This document shows positions 49,352-54,842 of a stretch of DNA of 54,842 nt, one piece after another; the first letter of the stretch is position 1, and each line of letters opens with the position of its first letter. Origin of the DNA: Aliivibrio_A kagoshimensis. GTDB lineage: Bacteria > Pseudomonadota > Gammaproteobacteria > Enterobacterales > Vibrionaceae. Made by a program: the position numbers and the translations under genes. The stretch covers positions 1 through 54,842 of the forward strand of contig NZ_JAKJSQ010000022.1 of the NCBI RefSeq assembly GCF_050337105.1, in the 5' to 3' direction. The notes beneath the pieces were generated by a model that had not been told where the DNA came from, made no database searches, and saw only the letters and a program-made list of their open reading frames with translations.

Positions 49352-50653
49352 TTACACCGAGAATGGGTGAACCTTAACAATCGTTTCGTTACGATCTGGA
49401 CCCGTTGATACGATATCAATAGGGATACCAGTCAACTCTTCAATACGCTGAATGTAATCAAGAGCAGCTTGAGGAAGCTCATCTAAGCTCTTCGCACCAT
49501 AGGTGTTTTCTGACCAACCTGGAACCGTTTCATAAATCAATTCAAGATCGTCATAGGCATCTGCAGCCATTGGAGAGACAGTAAGAATTGAGCCATCTTT
49601 TGTCTTATAGCCCGTACAGATTTTGATCTCTTTCAAACCATCCATTACATCAAGCTTTGTTAAACAGAAGCCGGTGATAGAGTTAACTTGAATTGCACGA
49701 CGCATAGCAACAGCATCAAACCAACCACAACGACGCTTACGTCCAGTAGTTGCACCAAACTCATGACCTTTGACACCTAAGTGGTTGCCAATTTCATCAT
49801 CGAGCTCAGTTGGGAAAGGACCTGCGCCAACACGAGTACAGTATGCTTTAGCAATACCTAGAATATAACCTAAATGGTTAGGACCAAAACCAGAACCTGA
49901 AGCAACACCACCAGCAGTGGTATTTGAAGAGGTTACGTATGGGTAAGTACCGTGGTCGATATCAAGAAGAGTACCTTGTGCGCCTTCAAACATGATCTTA
50001 TCACCACGTTTACGAGCAGCATCTAACTCATCAGTTACGTCGATAACCATTGAGGTCAACATATCAGCTTGAGAAAGGATGGTTTCAAGAACTTCGTCGT
50101 AGCTGACAGGTTCAACTTTGTAGAAGTGCTCAAGTTGGAAGTTATGGAATTCCATCACTTCTTTTAACTTAACAGCAAATGCTTCTCTATCGAACAGATC
50201 GCCAACACGTAGACCGCGACGGGCAACTTTATCTTCGTAGGCTGGACCAATACCACGGCCAGTGGTACCAATAGCTTTCTTGCCACGAGCGATTTCACGC
50301 GCCTGATCAAGAGCAATATGGTAAGGAAGAATTAAAGGACAGGCTTCTGAAATGAACAGACGTTCACGAACAGGGATACCGCGTTCTTCTAATGGACCCA
50401 TTTCATTCATGAGAGCATCAGGAGATAACACAACACCATTACCAATAATACACTTCACATTGTTGCGAAGAATACCGGATGGAATTAAATGAAGAACGGT
50501 TTTTTCACCGTCAATGACTAGGGTATGACCTGCATTATGACCGCCTTGATAGCGAACAACATACTTTGCATCTTCAGTTAAAAGATCAACGATCTTCCCT
50601 TTACCTTCGTCACCCCACTGGGTGCCTAGAACGACTACGTTGTTTTTTCCCAT
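49352..50653 (-). CDS. purA: Adenylosuccinate synthetase
   Basis: PurA joins IMP and aspartate with GTP in AMP synthesis. The 433-residue protein starts MGKNNVVVLGTQWGDEGKGKIVDLL (P-loop-like GDEGKGK) and has GARRGLRVGDL-type (VARRGLRVGDLFD), FEGAQGTLLDIDHGTYPYVTSSNTT and TGRKRRCGW motifs. The length is normal. It has its own promoter region upstream (50654-50777). Confidence 0.97.
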   Translation of the reverse strand: MGKNNVVVLGTQWGDEGKGKIVDLLTEDAKYVVRYQGGHNAGHTLVIDGEKTVLHLIPSGILRNNVKCIIGNGVVLSPDALMNEMGPLEERGIPVRERLFISEACPLILPYHIALDQAREIARGKKAIGTTGRGIGPAYEDKVARRGLRVGDLFDREAFAVKLKEVMEFHNFQLEHFYKVEPVSYDEVLETILSQADMLTSMVIDVTDELDAARKRGDKIMFEGAQGTLLDIDHGTYPYVTSSNTTAGGVASGSGFGPNHLGYILGIAKAYCTRVGAGPFPTELDDEIGNHLGVKGHEFGATTGRKRRCGWFDAVAMRRAIQVNSITGFCLTKLDVMDGLKEIKICTGYKTKDGSILTVSPMAADAYDDLELIYETVPGWSENTYGAKSLDELPQAALDYIQRIEELTGIPIDIVSTGPDRNETIVKVHPFSV

Positions 50654-50777
50654 CTGCCCAATTCTGTCTGATAATTAAAAAAGAATTCTAGCACCTATTA
50701 ACGGAAGTTTGCAGTCATTTTTTAAACAAAGTTACCGCTTTAAAGAGAAACCTATCACATCCTTATTTTTCAAACGT

Positions 50778-50972
50778 TTACAACAGGCTATACATCGTAT
50801 ACCCAATCACAATCCCGGATACGACTAAACATCCCCCTAGCCTTCTTAACATGTTGTCAGGCTGCTGAGCCAGCTGAGACATCATATTTCGCCACGCATT
50901 TGGTGCAATAAGAGGCCCTAATCCTTCGATCACTAACACTGCACTTAACGCAATCCAGATTGAGTGTGTCAT
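50778..50972 (-). CDS. DUF2065 family small inner-membrane protein (YjeT-like)
   Basis: The 64-residue protein has two predicted transmembrane helices (about 4-21 and 46-63) joined by a basic/amphipathic loop with ARR-like LRRLGG. It matches the DUF2065/YjeT family that lies between hflC and purA in many gammaproteobacteria; its function is unknown. The start at 50972 follows AAGGA; the longer frame to 50999 starts inside the hflC terminator and is unlikely. Confidence 0.85.
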   Translation of the reverse strand: MTHSIWIALSAVLVIEGLGPLIAPNAWRNMMSQLAQQPDNMLRRLGGCLVVSGIVIGYTMYSLL

Positions 50973-50988
50973 AACATTTATCCTTATA

Positions 50989-51018
50989 AAAAAAAACAAG
51001 GCCCAGAGGCCTTGTTTT
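50989..51018 (-). terminator. Terminator after hflC
   Basis: AACAAGGCC-CAGA-GGCCTTGTT is a perfect 9-bp stem followed by a long T-run on the minus strand. The T-run ends only about 8 bases before the DUF2065 ribosome binding site, so that gene is transcribed by read-through or a promoter within hflC. Confidence 0.9.
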
Positions 51019-51038
51019 CGTAGACGATCATTCAGTAA

Positions 51039-51929
51039 TTATTTACTGCTACCATCTGAGCTATTCATGTATTTGAAGAAATCGGTCTTAGGATCAAGTA
51101 CCAAGATATCATTCTTATTATTGAAGCTCTTTTCATACGCTTCAAGAGAACGAACAAATCCGAAGAACTCAGGCTCTTGATTAAACGCTTTCGCATAGAT
51201 AGAAGCCGCTTTCGCATCTGCATCACCACGAGTAATTCGTGCTGTTTTATCTGCTTCAGCCAATACTGTCGCTACTTCAAGCTCAGCTTGTGCACGAAGT
51301 ACTTCTGCTTTCTCTCTACCTTGTGCTCTGTGTTTACGAGCAACCGCTTCACGCTCTGCACGCATACGCTTATAGATAGACTCACTGATCTCATCGGGTA
51401 AGTTGATCTTCTTAATTCGAAGGTCAACCACTTCAATACCTAGATCGAACGAGCTCTCTTTAGCGTCAGTCAGAACTTCGGCCATCACTTCTTCACGTTT
51501 CTCAGAGACAATCTCTTTGATGGTTTTAGAACCAATCTCAGCACGAAGGCCATCTGCAACTTTACGCTGTAGTAGAGACTCTGCAGTTAAGATATTACCA
51601 CCACCTGTTGATAGGTAGAATTGACCGAAATCTGAGATACGCCATTTTACGTATGAGTCGATGATGACATCTTTTTTCTCATTAGTAACAAAACGGTCAG
51701 CTTGGTCATCCATGGTTTGGATACGTGCATCTAATGTTTTCACTCTATCAAATAGAGGGAACTTAAAATGCAGACCCGGTTCATAAATTCTAGCCATATC
51801 AGCATTATCCACTTTCAGCACTCGGCCAAAACGGATAACGATACCTCTTTCACCTTCTTGAATCACAAACAGTGACATCAGAAAAGTGGCGACCACAAAG
51901 ACTAATACAGGGATCATTAACTTACGCAT
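51039..51929 (-). CDS. hflC: FtsH-protease modulator HflC
   Basis: HflC (296 residues) is an SPFH/prohibitin-domain membrane protein that, with HflK, forms a large periplasmic cage around FtsH. One N-terminal helix (about 4-21) is followed by the SPFH domain (IQEGERGIVIRFGRVLK) and a long Ala/Glu/Arg-rich coiled coil (about 185-245). It lies 2 bases after hflK. Confidence 0.96.
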   Translation of the reverse strand: MRKLMIPVLVFVVATFLMSLFVIQEGERGIVIRFGRVLKVDNADMARIYEPGLHFKFPLFDRVKTLDARIQTMDDQADRFVTNEKKDVIIDSYVKWRISDFGQFYLSTGGGNILTAESLLQRKVADGLRAEIGSKTIKEIVSEKREEVMAEVLTDAKESSFDLGIEVVDLRIKKINLPDEISESIYKRMRAEREAVARKHRAQGREKAEVLRAQAELEVATVLAEADKTARITRGDADAKAASIYAKAFNQEPEFFGFVRSLEAYEKSFNNKNDILVLDPKTDFFKYMNSSDGSSK

Positions 51930-51931
51930 TA

Positions 51932-53116
51932 TTAGTATCTCCCTTGACGAGTGGTAGAGCGACCATTGTTAGCGTCTTGTGTATCATTCGCTGTTTTCTC
52001 AAGCTCAATTCCGTAATCATAATCCGCTGAAGCATCTTTTGTTGTCGATACCTTATCAGCAGATTGATTCATCATTCGATCAAGAGGTAAATACAACAAG
52101 TTGCCATTTGATTCAGAATCAATAAGAACCTTGCTCGTTTTACTATAAACATTTTGCATCGTATCAAGGTACATACGAGTACGTGTTACTTCAGGTGCCG
52201 CTTTAAATTCAGGCAACAACTTCTCGAACTGTGCCACTTGACCTAATGCTCCGTTAACCGTTCTTTCAGAATACCCAAGGGCTTCTTTTTTCAAACGCTC
52301 AGCACGACCCGTTGCTTTTGGCAAAATATCATTACTATAAGCTTCCGCTTCACGAATGAAACGCTCTTCATCTTCTCGAGCAGAAATTGCATCATCAAAT
52401 GAGCTTTTAACTGCTTCAGGAGGTCGAGCTGACTGGAAGTTGACATCAACAACAGTTAAGCCCAGATTGTATTTTTCGATAATACGATTGATAGTTACCT
52501 GAGTACGCTCACGAATCACTTGACGACCACTGGTAAGAATATCATCCATCACAGCATCACCAATAACAGCACGAAGCGCAGAGTCTGTCGCTTGACGTAG
52601 GCTGTCATCTGCATTGGTCACACTGAAGAGGTATTTAATTGGATCGCTGACACGGTACTGAACACCCATCTCAACGGTCACAACGTTTTCATCTTTAGTC
52701 AGCATCAAACCAGAACTTTTTAAAGAACGAATCGCTTCCATATTGATCGGAGTTACCGTATCAATCCAAGTAGGATTCCAGTTCAAACCGGGATCAACCA
52801 GAGCTTCTTGTTGCTTACCAAGGCGCAGTACGACCCCTTTTTCTGCTTCACCAATGGTGTAAAAGCCAGAAAAGAACCATACCGCAACAGCAACCGCTGC
52901 AACAACACCAAGTCCGATTGCACCGCCGCCGTTGAAAGGTGAACCGCTGCCCCCTTTCTTGCCACCGCCACCAAACTTACCGCCTAATTTTTGGCTCAGC
53001 TTGTTAAATACTTCATCAAGGTCAGGTGGACCTTGCTCTTTTTTTCCACCGCTATCTTTATTACCCCAAGGGTCTTTATCGCGGCCATTATTATTTCCAG
53101 GCTCATTCCACGCCAT
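51932..53116 (-). CDS. hflK: FtsH-protease modulator HflK
   Basis: HflK (394 residues) has a Gly/Lys/Asp-rich cytoplasmic start (about 1-65, with GGKFGGGGKKGG), a transmembrane helix (about 68-87), the SPFH domain and a coiled-coil region. It partners HflC to restrain FtsH proteolysis of membrane proteins. Operon order hfq-hflX-hflK-hflC is conserved; a 78-base gap separates it from hflX. Confidence 0.96.
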   Translation of the reverse strand: MAWNEPGNNNGRDKDPWGNKDSGGKKEQGPPDLDEVFNKLSQKLGGKFGGGGKKGGSGSPFNGGGAIGLGVVAAVAVAVWFFSGFYTIGEAEKGVVLRLGKQQEALVDPGLNWNPTWIDTVTPINMEAIRSLKSSGLMLTKDENVVTVEMGVQYRVSDPIKYLFSVTNADDSLRQATDSALRAVIGDAVMDDILTSGRQVIRERTQVTINRIIEKYNLGLTVVDVNFQSARPPEAVKSSFDDAISAREDEERFIREAEAYSNDILPKATGRAERLKKEALGYSERTVNGALGQVAQFEKLLPEFKAAPEVTRTRMYLDTMQNVYSKTSKVLIDSESNGNLLYLPLDRMMNQSADKVSTTKDASADYDYGIELEKTANDTQDANNGRSTTRQGRY

Positions 53117-53194
53117 TAGAAAACTCCATCAAATTGATAAGATTGGTCAGAATCTACTGTTACAATATATTAATACTATTAAGTAATTGCTAAA

Positions 53195-54484
53195 TTAAGC
53201 AATAATAAAGTTACTTAAATGTGCGTCTTCTCTTTTTTCAAGTCTATACCAGTCTACTTGCTGCATACGAACATCGATTAACAGGCAACCATCCTCTTCA
53301 TACTCTTCGTTTAAGATACTTTGCATTTGAAAGAATTTACTTCTTAAACGACTAACATGCTCTGGCGGAAGTCTTAAAGTATGACTCACCATACTTTTTG
53401 CGAGGCGCTCAGTCAGTGCTTCAAACAGAAGCTCCAAACCAATACCGTCCATCGCTGATATCCACACGCAACGAGGTATACCTTCGTCATCTCTCTCAAT
53501 TCTTGCTTGCTGATTTTGCATGTTATCAATTTTATTCATCACCATCAGTGATGGAACATCATCAGCGTCAATCTCTTCAAGAACCACATCGACCGCTTGG
53601 ATATTCTCTCTAAACCTGTCATCACTTGCGTCAATAACGTGTAAGAGAATATCGGCTTCTTGTGTCTCTTGAAGCGTTGCTTTAAAGGCGGCAACGAGAT
53701 CATGAGGAAGATGTCGTATAAAACCAACAGTATCCGCTAAAATTGCCAAGCCTACATCTGCCAGTTCAATCTTACGTAGTGTAGGATCAAGTGTGGCAAA
53801 CAGCTGATCAGCAGCATAGACCTCTGAGTCAGTTAGACGGTTAAAGAGTGTTGATTTTCCGGCGTTGGTATAACCCACTAAAGAGATCGTTGGTATCTCT
53901 GCTCGGTTCCTCGCTCTTCGACCTTGCTCTCGTTGCTTAGCCACTTTAGCTAAACGACGCAAGATAGCTTTAATCCTTTCTCGAAGCAAACGTCTATCTG
54001 TTTCAAGTTGTGTCTCACCTGGCCCGCGAAGACCAATCCCACCTTTTTGCCTTTCAAGGTGCGTCCAACCACGAATAAGACGGGTTGAAAGGTGACGTAA
54101 CTGAGCAAGTTCAACTTGAAGCTTACCTTCGTGTGTACGAGCTCGTTGTGCAAATATATCAAGAATTAAGCCGGTTCTGTCGATCACTCGACACTGACAT
54201 AACATCTCTAGGTTTCGCTCTTGAGCTGGAGATAGCGCGTGATTGAAAATGACAATTTCAGCGCCTTCCGATCTCACAGCATCGGCAATTTCTTGTGCTT
54301 TTCCTTCCCCAACATAATACTTTGAATGAGGAGATTGGCGGCTGCCAGTCACTACTCGTAATGCATTAACCCCAGCGGATGAAACCAACATTTCGCATTC
54401 GCTGAGGTCAGCCCATTCACCTTCTTGAGTGAAGTTAATATGAACAAGAATAGCCTGTTCACCTGACTCGTAACGGTCAAACAA
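53195..54484 (-). CDS. hflX: Ribosome-associated GTPase HflX
   Basis: HflX (429 residues) splits stalled or heat-damaged 70S ribosomes. It has an N-terminal HflX domain, a helical linker with RRLAKVAKQREQGRRARNRA, and a G domain with G1 GYTNAGKSTLF, G3 DTVGF and G4 NKID, followed by a C-terminal domain. It is 23 bases after hfq. Confidence 0.97.
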   Translation of the reverse strand: MFDRYESGEQAILVHINFTQEGEWADLSECEMLVSSAGVNALRVVTGSRQSPHSKYYVGEGKAQEIADAVRSEGAEIVIFNHALSPAQERNLEMLCQCRVIDRTGLILDIFAQRARTHEGKLQVELAQLRHLSTRLIRGWTHLERQKGGIGLRGPGETQLETDRRLLRERIKAILRRLAKVAKQREQGRRARNRAEIPTISLVGYTNAGKSTLFNRLTDSEVYAADQLFATLDPTLRKIELADVGLAILADTVGFIRHLPHDLVAAFKATLQETQEADILLHVIDASDDRFRENIQAVDVVLEEIDADDVPSLMVMNKIDNMQNQQARIERDDEGIPRCVWISAMDGIGLELLFEALTERLAKSMVSHTLRLPPEHVSRLRSKFFQMQSILNEEYEEDGCLLIDVRMQQVDWYRLEKREDAHLSNFIIA

Positions 54485-54507
54485 GCAAATCGCTCCTTAT
54501 AAGTGAA

Positions 54508-54777
54508 TTACTCTTCAGTTTTTTCAGGGGAGCTCTGCTCACCTTGCGGACGATCCGCGGCAGTATGATGATTCACTGCTCTTGCAGGGACCACCGTAGA
54601 GATCGCATGCTTATATACCATCTGATTGACAGTATTTTTTAATAGAATCACAAATTGGTCAAATGACTCAATCTGCCCTTGTAGTTTAATGCCGTTAACT
54701 AGATAAATTGAAACGGGTACCCTTTCACGACGAAGCGCGTTTAAAAAAGGGTCTTGTAACGATTGCCCCTTAGCCAT
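54508..54777 (-). CDS. hfq: RNA chaperone Hfq
   Basis: Hfq (89 residues) has the Sm1 core VSIYLVNGIKLQGQIESFDQFVILLKN and the Sm2 motif YKHAIST. It ends in a disordered tail rich in Gln, Ser and Glu. It is the partner of small RNAs, including the Qrr RNAs that act on aphA in vibrios. The 65 bases upstream to the window edge hold no recognisable gene. Confidence 0.98.
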   Translation of the reverse strand: MAKGQSLQDPFLNALRRERVPVSIYLVNGIKLQGQIESFDQFVILLKNTVNQMVYKHAISTVVPARAVNHHTAADRPQGEQSSPEKTEE

Positions 54778-54842
54778 TTTATATTCCTTATTTTGATTGT
54801 TGTTGTAATTTTATTAGCAATGAGCTGTTCTAACCTATGAAC

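Noticed and set aside
1..54842. CRISPR array, insertion sequence, prophage, integron or tRNA/rRNA gene
   Set aside because: I looked for regularly spaced repeats, transposase or integrase motifs, att-like flanks and cloverleaf or rRNA signatures and found none; the gene content is core chromosome throughout.

Overview
The window is a gene-dense piece of a gammaproteobacterial chromosome, almost certainly from the family Vibrionaceae (Vibrio/Aliivibrio-like). The evidence is protein-level: an AphA quorum-sensing regulator, the Na+-driven flagellar T-ring protein MotX, a fused ArgH-ArgA protein, a DUF3624 membrane protein, and the order pilMNO(P)Q-aroK-aroB-damX-dam-rpe-gph-trpS. I see no insertion sequence, prophage, CRISPR array, rRNA or tRNA. 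This is core genome, and most of the novelty lies in gene fusions and in control regions.

Layout. 84-4680 (minus): arginine succinyltransferase catabolic genes argD/astC-astA-astD, followed by a short DUF1338 protein. 4962-8485 (minus): pabA/trpG and a large secreted ExeM/NucH-type nuclease. 8784-15390 (minus): trpS, gph, rpe, dam, damX, aroB, aroK. 15701-19499 (minus): a type IV pilus assembly operon, pilM, pilN, a single gene that fuses PilO to PilP, and a short pilQ. mrcA (PBP1A) diverges from it. 22202-25578: oxyR facing a hybrid peroxiredoxin-glutaredoxin and a dihydrolipoamide-dehydrogenase-like flavoprotein, with a near-perfect OxyR tetramer site between them. 26057-32520: the arginine biosynthesis divergon argCBG-argH(A) against argE. 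32727-38038: ppc, aphA and pgi. 38375-42543: a small lipoprotein, a BamA-like outer-membrane barrel, alr and dnaB. 42744-50653: a DUF481 protein, then rplI-rpsR-priB-rpsF, rlmB, rnr, motX and purA. 50778-54777: a DUF2065 protein and the hfq-hflX-hflK-hflC operon.

The most interesting observation is in the argC leader. A 17-codon open reading frame (31241 to 31188, minus strand) sits between the argC promoter/ARG-box region and argC. It has its own Shine-Dalgarno and encodes MNQTNPLLQDTLRRRQV, with three consecutive arginine codons (CGA CGA CGC) just before its stop. Its early codons form a perfect 10-bp pairing with the sequence immediately after its stop, and that sequence also contributes to alternative hairpins. 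This is the design of an amino-acid attenuator, here for arginine biosynthesis and in addition to an ArgR-type operator. There is no U-tract, so the mechanism may be Rho-dependent or translational. Second in interest are the PilO-PilP fusion and the cysteine-tailed Lpd-like enzyme in the OxyR cluster.
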